A stretch of 64,000 bases of DNA from Haloarcula limicola (GTDB lineage: Archaea > Halobacteriota > Halobacteria > Halobacteriales > Haloarculaceae): NCBI RefSeq assembly GCF_010119205.1, contig NZ_WRXM01000002.1:736982-800981 (forward strand), written 5' to 3'. Of this stretch, positions 33,545-42,727 are shown piece after piece. The notes under the pieces were generated by a model. That model saw only the letters and a program-made list of their open reading frames with translations, ran no database searches and was not told the DNA's origin. The stretch's first letter is position 1, and each line of letters begins with the position of its first letter. The position numbers and the translations under genes were made by a program.

Positions 33545-34747
33545 TCATCTCGCGTCGGCGTGGTTCGTCAGCGAGAGGACGGCATCGGTGAGGGCGTCCG
33601 CGCGCTGGACCAGCAGCGAGCCGACGACGCTCATCACGAGGACGTAGCCGACGGCGAAGGCGGGAAGCACCGACCCGAGCCGGCCCGTTCCGACGTCGGC
33701 CGCGAGTGCGACGAGGACGAGCGAGAACTCCCCCCGCGGGACGAGCCCCAGCCCGACGCGAGCCGAGCGCCGGGCGTCGAGTCCGTAGAGACGGCCGGAG
33801 AGCGTCCCGCTGACGAGTTTGCTGGCCGTGGTGGCGACGACGGCCACCGCGAGCAGCCCGGCGACGTTCGCCAAGAGGGTGACGTCCGTCGAGAGGCCGA
33901 TGGCGAAGAAGAACACGGCGGCGAAGAGGTCGCGGGCGGGCGAGACGATGTGCTCGATGCGTTCGACGTGGGTGGTCTGGCTGAGCCCGGTGCCGAGGAA
34001 GAAGGCGGCGACGGCCTCGCTGACGCCCAGTGCGAGCGCCGCGCCCGCGACGAGCGTCGTCAGGCCGACGACCCGCAGGACGAACGACTCGTCGGAACCG
34101 GTCCGGAAGAGCCGCTCGAACCACGCGGAGCCGTACCACGCGGCGGCGGCCAGCGCACCGAGGAAGAGGAACGCGACGCCGACCGAGACGGCGGCATCCC
34201 GAAGGCCGCCGCCGCTCGTCACCGCGGCCAGCAGCGCGAGGTAGACGGCGATGAGGATGTCCTCGAAGACGAGCGTCCCGAGGATGGGACTGGACTCGTC
34301 GTTGGCGATCCACCCCGTCTCGATGAGCGACTTCGTGACGACGGCGCTCGAAGAGATGTAGACGATGCCCGCCAGAAACAGCGTCTCGACGAGCGTCCAC
34401 CCGAAGGCGAAGCCGATGGCGAGACCGACGCCGAAGTTGAGGGCGAAATCGAGGAGGCCGACCGACGTGATGGACCGGCGGTCCCGGAGCAGCTGCTCGA
34501 CGCTGAACTCCAATCCGAGGAAGAACAGGAGGAAGACCACGCCGAGCTCGGCCAGGACGGCTATCACCTCGCTATCACTCACGAGGGTAACCGGGACGCC
34601 GAGGATAGACGTGGGTGCGTTCGGCCCGAGCAGGACGCCGACGAGGATGTAGGCGGGGATGACCGACAGCCCCACGCGACTCGCCAGCGCGCCGGCGGCG
34701 GCGACCCCGGCGACGGCGACGCCGACTTCCAGTAGCAGATCAGCCAT
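33545..34747 (-). CDS. CPA2-type cation:proton antiporter
   Basis: 400 residues, about 12 hydrophobic segments, of the KefB/NapA-like CPA2 group: 'GLSVIPAYILVGVLLGPNAP' and 'LAELGVVFLLFFLGLEFSVE' near the N-terminus, 'VYISSSAVVTKSLIE', and 'LVFEDILIAVYLALLAAV' carrying the acidic ion-binding motif region. It lacks a cytoplasmic RCK domain, which is supplied in trans by the gene just upstream (overlap of eight bases, 34740-34747). Predicted to exchange Na+ or K+ for H+ across the cytoplasmic membrane, important for salt-in halophiles. Ion choice is not certain. Confidence 0.88.
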   Translation of the reverse strand: MADLLLEVGVAVAGVAAAGALASRVGLSVIPAYILVGVLLGPNAPTSILGVPVTLVSDSEVIAVLAELGVVFLLFFLGLEFSVEQLLRDRRSITSVGLLDFALNFGVGLAIGFAFGWTLVETLFLAGIVYISSSAVVTKSLIETGWIANDESSPILGTLVFEDILIAVYLALLAAVTSGGGLRDAAVSVGVAFLFLGALAAAAWYGSAWFERLFRTGSDESFVLRVVGLTTLVAGAALALGVSEAVAAFFLGTGLSQTTHVERIEHIVSPARDLFAAVFFFAIGLSTDVTLLANVAGLLAVAVVATTASKLVSGTLSGRLYGLDARRSARVGLGLVPRGEFSLVLVALAADVGTGRLGSVLPAFAVGYVLVMSVVGSLLVQRADALTDAVLSLTNHADAR

Positions 34748-35228
34748 CGTCGTCGGCGACCAGCTCTTCGACGGCGACTTGCTCGTCTCGGGTTCCGAGC
34801 GTCACGAGGATATCGCCCGCGGCGATGGTGTCCTCGGGACTCGGGTTCGGGAGCGTCTCGGAATCGCGCTGGATAGCGATGACGGAGGCCCCCGTTCGCT
34901 GACGGATCTTCGCGTCGGCGAGCGTCTGTCCGGCCAGCGGCGAGCCGTCGGCGACGTCGATCCACTCGATGATGGCGTCGCCAAGCGGCACGTCAACCGA
35001 GTCCATGTCGACCGGCTGGAAGTACGCGCCCTGGAGAATTGCCCCGATCTCGCGGGCCCGCTGGCCCGACAGCGAGAACAGGCGGTCGGCGTCCGCGTCC
35101 GGGTCGTCCTTGTGGAACACCTCGCGCTTGCCGTCGTGGTGGAGGACGATGACGAGTCGCTCGCCACCACCGAGTTCCACCTCGAACTTCTTGCCCACGC
35201 CCGGCACGTCGGTCTCGTAGACGGTCAT
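34740..35228 (-). CDS. TrkA-C regulatory subunit of the antiporter
   Basis: 162 residues with a KhtT-like arrangement. The N-terminal ~75 residues ('YETDVPGVGKKFEVELGGGE', 'RLVIVLHHDGKREVF') form a small beta domain. The C-terminal part ('IDVADGSPLAGQTLADAKIR', 'TGASVIAIQRDSETLPNPSP', 'ILVTLGTRDEQVAVEEL') is a TrkA-C/RCK-C domain, the ligand-binding module that gates K+/cation transporters. It precedes the antiporter gene and overlaps it by eight bases, so the two proteins should form one complex. The ligand may be a nucleotide or ion, by analogy with KhtT. Confidence 0.87.
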   Translation of the reverse strand: MTVYETDVPGVGKKFEVELGGGERLVIVLHHDGKREVFHKDDPDADADRLFSLSGQRAREIGAILQGAYFQPVDMDSVDVPLGDAIIEWIDVADGSPLAGQTLADAKIRQRTGASVIAIQRDSETLPNPSPEDTIAAGDILVTLGTRDEQVAVEELVADDDG

Positions 35229-35312
35229 ATCGGGAGGACGACCGCCCGCAGGATAAATCCGGCTGTGGGGAGCGTGCGGCCGTCGAGCAGTCGAGGCGAC
35301 TCCGAAATCGGA

Positions 35313-36848
35313 CTACCCGGATAACCAGCGTCTACCGTGTCGGGAGAGCGCGGCCAGCGTCAGGCCCCAGACCAGATGTCCGCTCAGCGTTACTACGGAG
35401 AGGTTCGGTACCGGTGCGGAGACGCCGACCAGCCGGAGCCACAGCGGCATGACGAGACCCGCCGCGACCAGCCAGAGAGCCACCGCCCACCCGACGGCGG
35501 TTCCGTAGTACCGGAGGCGGTCGTCGACCGACGGCGGGACTAACTGGACGAGGCCGGCGTAGGTCAGCCCGAAGACGACGCTGTGGAACTCGTGAGTTAT
35601 CCAGCCCACCGTGGTGTTCGTCAGCCCGTACAGCGCACCGATGATGGGGACGCCACCGCCGAGTAATTGCATGAACAGCGTCATTGCCGCGCCCGCGACC
35701 AGCGACGCGCCGGTGAGGAGTCCGAGTTCCCGCCGAGAAAGTCCGTAGGTCGCTCCGGGGTCGGTCCCGGCCAGTTCGGCCGTATCCGCTCGACGCAGGG
35801 TCAGCGTGATGGTCGTTCCCTGCTCGTCGACCGCCGCCGCGACGTTCCCGCCGTAACTGCCCGCGAGCAGGCGAACGAGGTTCAATCCAAATCCCGTCGA
35901 GCGCTCCGCGTACACGGCGACTTCGCCCTTCTCGATGAGTTCCTGCTGGCCGAGGGGCAACCCCGGCCCCCGGTCCGTGACGGTGATTTCGACGGCCGAG
36001 GAATCGACGGTCACTCCGACCTCGACAGGAGGCGTCTCGGCGTCGTTGTAGACGACGGCGTTCTCGACGAGGTGCTCCACGGCGTCCTCCAGCAACGGGT
36101 TCGCCCAGACGGTGACGTCGCCGGTCGTCGGCGTGTCGAGGGCGATCTCCGACGCCGGGTAGCGGGCCCGCACCGTCTCGACGGCAGCGGTGACGCGGTC
36201 TGTCACCGAAACCACGTCGAGCGCGCCGAGCGCGACCCCGTCTCGAGTGATGTGTTTCACGTTCTCGACGGTCGTCGCCACGTCGTCGGTCCGGCGTTCG
36301 ATAACGGCCGCAGAGTCGGCGTCGTGGGTCGACTGCAACACTTCGGCCCGCCCCCGGATGACCGTGACGGCGTTGAGCACCTCGTCGCGCAGCAGTCGCG
36401 TCACCATCTCCAACCGACCCGTCTGGCGTTCGAGTTCCCGGCGTTGACGGATTGCGCGTCCCGCGTAGACGCCCGTGAGCGCACCGCCGACGCTCCCACC
36501 GATGAGGAAGTTCGCGAGATACGTCTGTGAGCGGACGGAATCCATCGCTAGGGTCGTGTCGTTGGCTACGAGCGTCAACACTACCAAGACGAGCATCGCG
36601 CCCGCGCCGGCGACACACCACGCCGTCACCGTGCGGACGAACGACCGCTCGAAGTCACCCACTGCCAGCGAGACGCCGAACGCCGAGAGTCCGAGACCCA
36701 GCGCTAAGGGCACGAGTCCGCCGACGACGAACCGGAGCGGGTCGTCGTAGGCCGCGAGCGTCACGGTGAATCGCGTCAGGAAGAAGCCGAGTCCGGCGAC
36801 GGCCAATCCGCTCGGCGCGAAGCGACGCGAGAGGGACGAGAGTTCCAT
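35313..36848 (-). CDS. Membrane histidine-kinase-like protein with kinase core between two membrane domains
   Basis: 511 residues. Four N-terminal membrane segments (about 14-130) are followed by a dimerisation helix 'RLLRDEVLNAVTVIRGRAEV' in which Asp155 sits where the phosphoacceptor His is expected. An HATPase follows (about 225-350: 'DAVEHLVENAVVYNDAET', 'VTDRGPGLPLGQQELIEKGE', 'GFGLNLVRLLAGSYGG'). A C-terminal block of about four membrane segments (375-505) contains 'GALYGLTNTTVGWITHEFHS'. Ordinary kinases end after the HATPase. Loss of the His suggests it binds ATP but does not autophosphorylate there. It may be a sensor or allosteric partner. Confidence 0.78.
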   Translation of the reverse strand: MELSSLSRRFAPSGLAVAGLGFFLTRFTVTLAAYDDPLRFVVGGLVPLALGLGLSAFGVSLAVGDFERSFVRTVTAWCVAGAGAMLVLVVLTLVANDTTLAMDSVRSQTYLANFLIGGSVGGALTGVYAGRAIRQRRELERQTGRLEMVTRLLRDEVLNAVTVIRGRAEVLQSTHDADSAAVIERRTDDVATTVENVKHITRDGVALGALDVVSVTDRVTAAVETVRARYPASEIALDTPTTGDVTVWANPLLEDAVEHLVENAVVYNDAETPPVEVGVTVDSSAVEITVTDRGPGLPLGQQELIEKGEVAVYAERSTGFGLNLVRLLAGSYGGNVAAAVDEQGTTITLTLRRADTAELAGTDPGATYGLSRRELGLLTGASLVAGAAMTLFMQLLGGGVPIIGALYGLTNTTVGWITHEFHSVVFGLTYAGLVQLVPPSVDDRLRYYGTAVGWAVALWLVAAGLVMPLWLRLVGVSAPVPNLSVVTLSGHLVWGLTLAALSRHGRRWLSG

Positions 36849-36936
36849 GGTAGGGCCCGCCGACCAGTTACTGACCGGTTGGGGTACACGTAGTTAGACA
36901 TACATATACTGATAACTCTTCCCCCGAGTCCGACGC

Positions 36937-39003
36937 TCAGAACTCGTCGCCGCGGGGCGCGGGAACGCTGCCGTCCTCCCCGTCGGGCACGTCGAGTCCG
37001 AACTCCTCGCGCAGTTCGCGGATGCGGTCGCGGATGTCGGCGGCCAGTTCGAACTCTAAGTTGTTCGCGGCCTCCTCCATCCGCTCCTCTAACTGCTCGA
37101 CCTGCCGTGCCGCTTCGTCTTCGTCGGCCGGCCCGTCGCCGGCCACGTCGCTGGTGTCGGTCTCGCTACCGGGTAGATTCGTCTCCCCGACTTCCTTCTC
37201 GATGGTCGTCGGTTCGAAGCCGTGTTCCTCGTTGTACTCCCGTTGAATCTCTCGGCGACGCTTCGTCTCCTCGATGGCCGAGGCCATGGCGTCGCTGGTG
37301 TCGTCGGCGTAGAGGACGACTTCGCCGTTGACGTTTCGCGCCGCCCGCCCCATCGTCTGGACGAGGGTCGTCTCCGAGCGCAGGAACCCCTCCTGGTCGG
37401 CGTCGAGGATCGCCACGAGCGATACCTCGGGAATGTCCAGTCCCTCCCGCAGGAGGTTGATGCCCACGAGGACGTCGATTTCGCCGAGTCGGAGCGAGCG
37501 GATGAGTTCGTGCCGCTCCAGGGTGTCGGTCTCGTCGTGCATGTAGGCCACGTCGACGCCCGACTCCTCCAGGTACTCCGTGAGGTCCTCGGCCATCCGC
37601 TTGGTGAGCGTCGTGACGAGGACGCGCTCGTCGCGTTCGACCCGGTCGTCGATACGCGAGAGCAGGTCCTCGACCTGTCCGGTGGCGTCGGCCGTCTCGA
37701 TGGCGGGGTCCACGAGGTGCGTCGGACGGACGATCTGTTCGACGACCTGCGCGCTCTCCTCGCGCTCGTAGTCCCCCGGCGTCGCCGAGACGTACAGCGT
37801 CTGCTCGGTCTTCTCCTCGAACTCCTCGAAGGTGAGCGGGCGGTTGTCGAACGCCGTCGGCAGGCGGAAGCCGTTCTCGATCAGGCTCTCCTTGCGCGAC
37901 TTGTCGCCCGCGAACTGGCCGCGGATCTGGGGCAGCGTCTGGTGGGACTCGTCGACGACGGTCAGGAAGTCGTCCGGGAAGTAATCCAGCAGCGTGTAGG
38001 GCGCTTCACCGCTCTCGCGGTCCGAGAGGTGGATCGAGTAGTTCTCGATGCCCGAACAGTAGCCCGTCTCCTGCATCATCTCCAGGTCGAACCGCGTCCG
38101 CTCCTCGATCCGCTGGGCGGCGACGGCGTCGCCCTTGCGCTCAAAGTAGCTGATGCGCTGTTCGAGTTGCTCCTCGATCTCGTCGATGGCGCGCTGGAGT
38201 CGCTGTTGGGGGATCGAGTAGTGTTCCGCCGGGTGGACCAGCGCCGCCGGTTCCTCGCGGACCACCTCGCCCTCCAGCGGATCGACCTTCAGCATCCGGT
38301 CTATCTCGTCGCCCCAGAACTCCACGCGCAGGGCGTAGCGACCGTACATCGGGTAGATCTCGAGCGTGTCCCCGCGCACGCGGAAGGTGCCCTGCGTGAA
38401 GTCCACGTCGTTGCGCTCGTAGTTCAGGTCGACCAGTCGCCCGAGCAACTCGTCGCGCTCTATCTCCTGGCCGACCTCCAGCGACATCGACATGTCGATG
38501 TAGTTGCGCGGGTCACCGAGGCCGTAGATGGCCGAGACCGAGGCGACGACGATGACGTCGTCCCGCGTGAGCAGCGACCGGGTCGCGGAGTGGCGCAGGC
38601 GGTCGATCTCGTCGTTGATGGAGGCGTCCTTGTCGATGAACGTGTCCGTCTGCTCGACGTAGGCCTCCGGCTGGTAGTAGTCGTAGTACGAGACGAAGTA
38701 CTCGACGGCGTTGTCCGGGAACAGGTTGCGGAACTCCTCGTACAGTTGCGCCGCGAGCGTCTTGTTGTGCGCGATGACGAGCGTCGGTTTCTGTATCTCC
38801 TCGACGACCCACGAGACGGTGTTGGTCTTCCCGGAACCAGTCACGCCCAGCAGAGTCTGTTCGTCCATCCCCTGCCGGTAGCCGTCGGCCAGCTGCTTGA
38901 TGGCCTCCGGTTGGTCGCCAGCGGGGTCGAACGGGGCGTCTACGCGGAACTCGCTGTCGGCGTCGGGGCGGTCGATCGAGAGGGGACCTCCGGCGTCACT
39001 CAT
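36937..39003 (-). CDS. uvrB: Excinuclease ABC subunit B
   Basis: 688 residues from ATG 39003; the frame stays open upstream only as a shadow. It has the Walker A '[16 protein letters not shown]', '[20 protein letters not shown]', the damage-probing beta-hairpin region '[20 protein letters not shown]', '[20 protein letters not shown]' and helicase motifs '[20 protein letters not shown]' and 'QTMGRAARN'. The C-terminal UVR motif ('[20 protein letters not shown]') binds UvrC. It is the DNA-bound, damage-verifying ATPase of bacterial-type nucleotide excision repair, which haloarchaea have taken over. It is transcribed alone. Confidence 0.98.
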   Translation of the reverse strand: MSDAGGPLSIDRPDADSEFRVDAPFDPAGDQPEAIKQLADGYRQGMDEQTLLGVTGSGKTNTVSWVVEEIQKPTLVIAHNKTLAAQLYEEFRNLFPDNAVEYFVSYYDYYQPEAYVEQTDTFIDKDASINDEIDRLRHSATRSLLTRDDVIVVASVSAIYGLGDPRNYIDMSMSLEVGQEIERDELLGRLVDLNYERNDVDFTQGTFRVRGDTLEIYPMYGRYALRVEFWGDEIDRMLKVDPLEGEVVREEPAALVHPAEHYSIPQQRLQRAIDEIEEQLEQRISYFERKGDAVAAQRIEERTRFDLEMMQETGYCSGIENYSIHLSDRESGEAPYTLLDYFPDDFLTVVDESHQTLPQIRGQFAGDKSRKESLIENGFRLPTAFDNRPLTFEEFEEKTEQTLYVSATPGDYEREESAQVVEQIVRPTHLVDPAIETADATGQVEDLLSRIDDRVERDERVLVTTLTKRMAEDLTEYLEESGVDVAYMHDETDTLERHELIRSLRLGEIDVLVGINLLREGLDIPEVSLVAILDADQEGFLRSETTLVQTMGRAARNVNGEVVLYADDTSDAMASAIEETKRRREIQREYNEEHGFEPTTIEKEVGETNLPGSETDTSDVAGDGPADEDEAARQVEQLEERMEEAANNLEFELAADIRDRIRELREEFGLDVPDGEDGSVPAPRGDEF

Positions 39004-39073
39004 TGTGCGAGGAACGGGCTGGATAGACTTGAGGCTAGCGAGGGACCGACCGAAGGGAGGGCCCTCGAAGCGA

Positions 39074-39133
39074 CGCGGTGAGTGAAGCGAACCGCGGAGC
39101 AGCAGCGAGGGACTGCACGAAGTGAAGTCCCTC
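39074..39133. repeat. Palindromes downstream of the SDR gene
   Basis: CGCGGT...ACCGCG (39074-39096) and GAGGGACT...AGTCCCTC (39107-39133) are imperfect to perfect hairpins between the SDR stop and the uvrB start. They resemble, in placement and in the purine-rich loops (GTGAAGCGAA, CGAAGTGA), the hairpins at 53946-54117 and 40884-40954. Confidence 0.5.
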
Positions 39134-39212
39134 ACAAAAGCGAACGGGGAAAGATCCGGGAGAACGAGTCGAGCGAGCCCGCGCAGCCAGCGCCCTGAGT
39201 CGCCGATCCGAC

Positions 39213-40022
39213 TCAGTTCTCGGGCGGCTGGAAGGTGTTGGGCGGACCGGTGGGCGCGATGGTCTGTCCGGTGACGAACGAGGCGGCGTCGCTGGCGAGG
39301 AAGCGCACCGTGTCGGCGACCTCGTGGGGCGAGCCGACCCGTCGGCCGGCCCCGTCGCGGTCGGGTATCTCGTCGAGACCGAACATCTCCCGGACCGGCG
39401 GCGTCGCGATGAATCCGGGTTCGACCGCGTTCACGCGGACGTCGTCGTCGGCCCACTCGGTGGCGAGCGTGCGCGTGAGCGCGCTGACACCCGCTTTGGC
39501 GGCGCTGTAGGGTCCCATCCCGGCGACGCCGTAGCGACCCGCCATGCTGGAGGTGTTGACGACCTCGCCGCCGCCGTCCCTGAGCTGGCCGGCGAAGGCG
39601 TGCGTCGCGTTGTAGACCCCCGTGAGGTTCACCTGGATGACGCCGTTCCAATCGTCCTCGCCGACCTCGTCGAGCGTCCCGCCCGGGCCGGCCCCGCCGG
39701 CGTTGTTCACGAGGACGTCCGCACCGTCGAACTCTTCGGCGGTCGCCTCGGCGAGCGCTTCCACGTCGTCGCGGTCGGTCACGTCGCACTCGACCGGGAG
39801 AACCGAGCCGTCGACGTCCGCTCCGTTCAGTTCCTCGGCGACCGCTTCGACGTCGTCCCGGGTTCGCGAACAGATCACCACGTCGGCGCCGTCCGCGGCG
39901 AACGTCTCGGCGATGGCCCGCCCGATTCCGCTGGACGCGCCCGTGACGACGGCCGTCTTCCCGTCGACGCTGAACTTGTCACGAACCGACTCCGACGTGC
40001 GAACTTCGTCGTTGACTGGCAT
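39213..40022 (-). CDS. Short-chain dehydrogenase/reductase
   Basis: 269 residues from ATG 40022. It has the classical SDR layout: '[20 protein letters not shown]' (TGxxxGIG cofactor site), '[14 protein letters not shown]' (NNAG), catalytic Ser in '[13 protein letters not shown]', and the Tyr-x3-Lys in '[20 protein letters not shown]', ending '[11 protein letters not shown]'. The Arg in 'ICSRTRDD' after the second strand favours NADP(H). Likely an oxidoreductase of the FabG-like group. The physiological substrate is unknown. It lies between uvrB and an unrelated gene without tight coupling. Confidence 0.9.
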   Translation of the reverse strand: MPVNDEVRTSESVRDKFSVDGKTAVVTGASSGIGRAIAETFAADGADVVICSRTRDDVEAVAEELNGADVDGSVLPVECDVTDRDDVEALAEATAEEFDGADVLVNNAGGAGPGGTLDEVGEDDWNGVIQVNLTGVYNATHAFAGQLRDGGGEVVNTSSMAGRYGVAGMGPYSAAKAGVSALTRTLATEWADDDVRVNAVEPGFIATPPVREMFGLDEIPDRDGAGRRVGSPHEVADTVRFLASDAASFVTGQTIAPTGPPNTFQPPEN

Positions 40023-40141
40023 CACGGACCCAAGGCGGGTTCCGGGGAAAAGGAGGGGGCCGTGTGGTCGACACCGCACTCGAACGCCCAACAGTGAAAC
40101 GTCTGGGGCAGCGGACCCACTACAGCCACGGACCGGGCGGT

Positions 40142-40753
40142 TCAGCAGACCGGTTTGGGGTTGACGCCGAGGTCTTCGAGCGTCTCGAAGTAGTCCTCGT
40201 AGGCGGCCGAGACGACCTCGACGGCGGCCGCTTCGGCGGTGTCCCAGTCGCCCTCGTCCTCGCAGGTCGCGTCGAGGAGATCCTCCGCCTCCTCGCGGAG
40301 CGCTTCCACGTCGTCTCCGGCGCTGCGGAACGTGCTGGCGGTCTGCGGGTCGGCCTGTCCCGTGAAGAAGCCGGTGAGTTGCCCCTTCACCTTCTGGTCG
40401 ACGAGCGTCCAGCCCACTAAGCCGCCGAGGCGTTCGACCGTCCCCTGAAAGGCGTCGAGGACCTCGTGCATGGCGAACTCGCGGTCGGCCGGGCCGGCGT
40501 CGAGCCCGTCCAGCCGCGCCGCGGCGTCGTCGGCCGCCTCAGCGAAGAGGGTCGCCGCGTCGCCGTCGCTGTCGTCGGCCCACGACTCGAACGTGTCGCG
40601 AGCGGCCGCTTCGCGGGCGGCGGCGGCCGCGCGGACGGCGTCGGGTTCCATCTCGCCGCGCGTGTCAGCGTACAGCGTCTTCGAGGAGCCGAGTCTGGAG
40701 AGTTCGGTCTGCTGGTCGTCGCGGACGGCGTCGGTGAGGTCGGCGGCGGTCAT
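40142..40753 (-). CDS. Conserved haloarchaeal all-helical protein (rubrerythrin-like annotation group)
   Basis: 203 residues, rich in Ala/Asp/Glu, predicted almost wholly helical: 'AVRDDQQTELSRLGSSKTLY', 'AAREAAARDTFESWADDS', 'EFAMHEVLDAFQGTVERLGG', 'AAAVEVVSAAYEDYFETLED'. It starts 'MTAADLTDAVRDDQQ'. Proteins of this form are conserved in haloarchaea and have been labelled rubrerythrin-like or antitermination-like, but I see no clear di-iron ExxH pairs. The two cysteines are at Cys164 and the C-terminal residue. Function unknown; soluble cytoplasmic. It stands alone. Confidence 0.65.
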   Translation of the reverse strand: MTAADLTDAVRDDQQTELSRLGSSKTLYADTRGEMEPDAVRAAAAAREAAARDTFESWADDSDGDAATLFAEAADDAAARLDGLDAGPADREFAMHEVLDAFQGTVERLGGLVGWTLVDQKVKGQLTGFFTGQADPQTASTFRSAGDDVEALREEAEDLLDATCEDEGDWDTAEAAAVEVVSAAYEDYFETLEDLGVNPKPVC

Positions 40754-40883
40754 GCTTCCGCCTCCGCCCGGCGGCCGCTTGTAACCATCGGACCCGCGCG
40801 CCTGAACGCCGAAACCATCAGCGCGACCTCTCGTTCGCTACTGCTCCGCGGTTCGTGTCACTCACGGTTCCACCGTTCGCTTT

Positions 40884-40954
40884 CGAGGCGCTTCGCGCCT
40901 CGCTCTCCCCCTTCGCGTTTCGGAGATTCTCGCTCGCGTCGCGCTCCGAGTCTC
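40884..40954. repeat. GC-rich hairpins between the helical protein and the metalloprotease
   Basis: CGAGGCGCTTCGCGCCTCG (40884-40902) is a perfect stem-loop with an 8-bp stem. GGAGATTC...GAGTCTCC (40921-40954) is a looser one. They fall just beyond the stop of the metalloprotease gene (40956) and may mark the transcript end. Confidence 0.5.
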
Positions 40955-40955
40955 C

Positions 40956-41951
40956 CTACCCGTGCCACTCGCCCCGCCGCTCCTCGTAGGTCGCGTCGAC
41001 GAGCGGGGCCGGGAATCCGTCGCGGCTGGCCCCGAGCGCGTCGAGCAGTTGGCGGGCGACGTGCCAGCTCGTCGCGTCGGTGTCGACGTCCACCAGCAGG
41101 ATCTCGACGCGCGTGTACGTCTCGATGGCACCGTCGCGGTCCGGATCGGTCCCCTCGATCAGCGCACACGACCCGGCGTCGGTCCGACAAGCCGCCGAGT
41201 CGGTCGGCCTGACGACGATATCCGCCGTCTCGGGGTCGCTCACGCGCTCGACGGTGACGTTCTCCGGGACGGTGCCGTTCGCCCCGTCGCGGACGTACGC
41301 CAGCGCGTACTCGACTTCCTCGCGGTAGGCCGGACGCTCGTCGGCCGGGACGCTCCCGTTCAGGACGGCGACGGTCAGCGCCCGGTCGTCCCACGGGACC
41401 GCGCGCTCGGTGGCGTTCGGCTGCGGCAGCGTCGCCAACGTCCGCTCGTGGCGCATCACGCGCTGCGGCGAGTCGGCGTGCGACAGTCCCAGCAGGTGTC
41501 CCGCCTCGTGTTGGACGACCAGTCGCGTCGACCCGTTGGCGAGGCCGCGCTGAATCGACACGTCAGCCGGCCGGTCGACGCGGGTCGAGGCGTTGAGCCG
41601 CGGCGCACACCCCGCCGAGTAGTTCGCGTCGCCGCAGTCCGTGACGGTCTCGACGAACTCAATCCGCACGTCGGCCGTGCCGCCATCCGGGGTCTCGTCG
41701 GGGCCGAGCACCCGGAAGCTGACGTTGAAACCGGCGTATCGGGAGGCGTTTTCCTCCCAGTAGGCCAGCCCCGCCGCGGCGAGGGCTCGCTCGCGGTCGG
41801 TACCGGAGACGGCGACGGTCACCGTCTCCTCGGCGAAGGGATGACGCTGTTCGGTCACCGTCGACGTGTCGACGGCGTCCGAGACGGCGCTACACCCAGT
41901 CAATCCGATCGACAGCACCAGCATCGTCACGACCACCGCCCGACGGTCCAT
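40956..41951 (-). CDS. Lipoprotein with matrixin-like zinc metalloprotease motif
   Basis: 331 residues from ATG 41951. The signal peptide ends in a lipobox 'LTGC' with Cys20 ('MLVLSIGLTGCSAV'), so the mature protein should be lipid-anchored outside the cell. The zinc motif 'VVQHEAGHLLGLSHAD' is a complete HExxHxxGxxH, as in metzincins, followed by a 'RVMRH' Met-turn-like segment. 'RFSRD'-type prodomain motifs are absent. A second half (about 205-331) shows strands 'TADIVVRPTDSAACRTDAGS' and 'THVEILLVDVDT'-like features of unknown role. It probably trims surface or extracellular proteins. Confidence 0.82.
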   Translation of the reverse strand: MDRRAVVVTMLVLSIGLTGCSAVSDAVDTSTVTEQRHPFAEETVTVAVSGTDRERALAAAGLAYWEENASRYAGFNVSFRVLGPDETPDGGTADVRIEFVETVTDCGDANYSAGCAPRLNASTRVDRPADVSIQRGLANGSTRLVVQHEAGHLLGLSHADSPQRVMRHERTLATLPQPNATERAVPWDDRALTVAVLNGSVPADERPAYREEVEYALAYVRDGANGTVPENVTVERVSDPETADIVVRPTDSAACRTDAGSCALIEGTDPDRDGAIETYTRVEILLVDVDTDATSWHVARQLLDALGASRDGFPAPLVDATYEERRGEWHG

Positions 41952-42009
41952 TACCTTCGGGTGGCACTGTGTGTATTTGACAGTTATGACTGAAGCGATC
42001 GAGACGTAA

Positions 42010-42384
42010 GCGGCTGAGGGGAGTAAGCCCCCTTCTGTTCGGGCCGGCATTCGGCTCAGCGGCCGCGTCCAGCGCTCGCGCGCGGCGTCGGACTACCTGT
42101 CGACGCGGCCTTGCACCGGTGAGGATTCGCCGTTCCATCGGTCCACTGCGGGCGGGGGCCACCATCCGGCGGCCCCCGATGGCCCTCGGTGGGTTAGCTT
42201 GCCCTCGCTTCTGGCATCCGCCATCGCTCGGGCGTCGCGCACCTCATCGGTCCCGCAGTGACGTGTCGTTGCTGTTCCAGCGCCGACGGTCTCCCGCCCC
42301 GGGCTTGTGCCCGGTCACCTGTCCGACAGGTGGGGGGACTTTCCTCATGCCTCGCGGCACGGGAGCCGGCCTCCCTCTGCCGAA
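42010..42384 (-). ncRNA. rnpB: RNase P RNA
   Basis: The minus strand carries the universal RNase P 5' core GAGGAAAGTCC (plus-strand 42336-42346) and the 3' core ACAGAAGGGGGCTTAC (42023-42038). Flanking segments (42371-42381 and 42012-42023) are nearly complementary, as needed for helix P1, which sets the ends at about 42010 and 42384. The length of about 375 nt and the many internal GC helices fit archaeal type A RNA. It processes the 5' ends of tRNA precursors. A TATA-like GTTATG on the minus strand (plus 42406-42411) lies about 25 nt upstream. Confidence 0.88.
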
Positions 42385-42727
42385 TGAAAATACGCGACTG
42401 CGGCCCATAACGCTTGCCAACCACCTTTTTCTTCGTTGGATTCGCGCTTCGCGCGAACCACGCCTCGAAAAATCTGGACCAAAAAGGCGCGAATCGCGCC
42501 GCGATTCGCGTGAACCGGCGGCGAAGCCGCCGGATGCTTCCTTCGTCAGCCTGCCCTTCCCCGTTTTCGTGAGCGGCGCGAACGAAGGCTCGTCAGAACG
42601 AAATTCGGACGGTGCCTTCGCACGATGAAACGCGCTCCCGGCCGCCGCCGTACCCGCGACGTATCGCGACGCTGGCGAAACCTGTTCGAAGGGGAACGCA
42701 CTTAGCCCGCGTTCGCCTAGCGTTCGT
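42385..42727. other. Region between rnpB and hisH carrying repeat copy A
   Basis: Apart from the rnpB promoter at its left edge, this is occupied by the CCACCTTTTTC element and the left arm of the 51-bp inverted repeat, listed separately. The right end (42640-42727) holds the hisH promoter, with CTTAGC at 42701-42706, about 25 nt before the ATG. No protein gene. Confidence 0.4.
42421..42537 (+). repeat. Palindromic element copy A with left arm of a 51-bp inverted repeat
   Basis: It starts CCACCTTTTTCTTCG (42421-42435), continues through CGCGCTTCGCGCG, then AAAAATCTGGACCAAAAAG (42468-42486), and ends with a 51-bp arm (42487-42537) containing two hairpins (GCGAATCGCGCCGCGATTCGC; CCGGCGGCGAAGCCGCCGG at 42515-42533). 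The arm recurs inverted at 43473-43523 with 49 of 51 bases identical. Confidence 0.8.

Noticed and set aside
42119-42628. 169-codon plus-strand ORF over the rnpB region
   Set aside because: It lies across RNase P RNA and the palindromic repeat; the product is a low-complexity Arg/Pro/Ser sequence.
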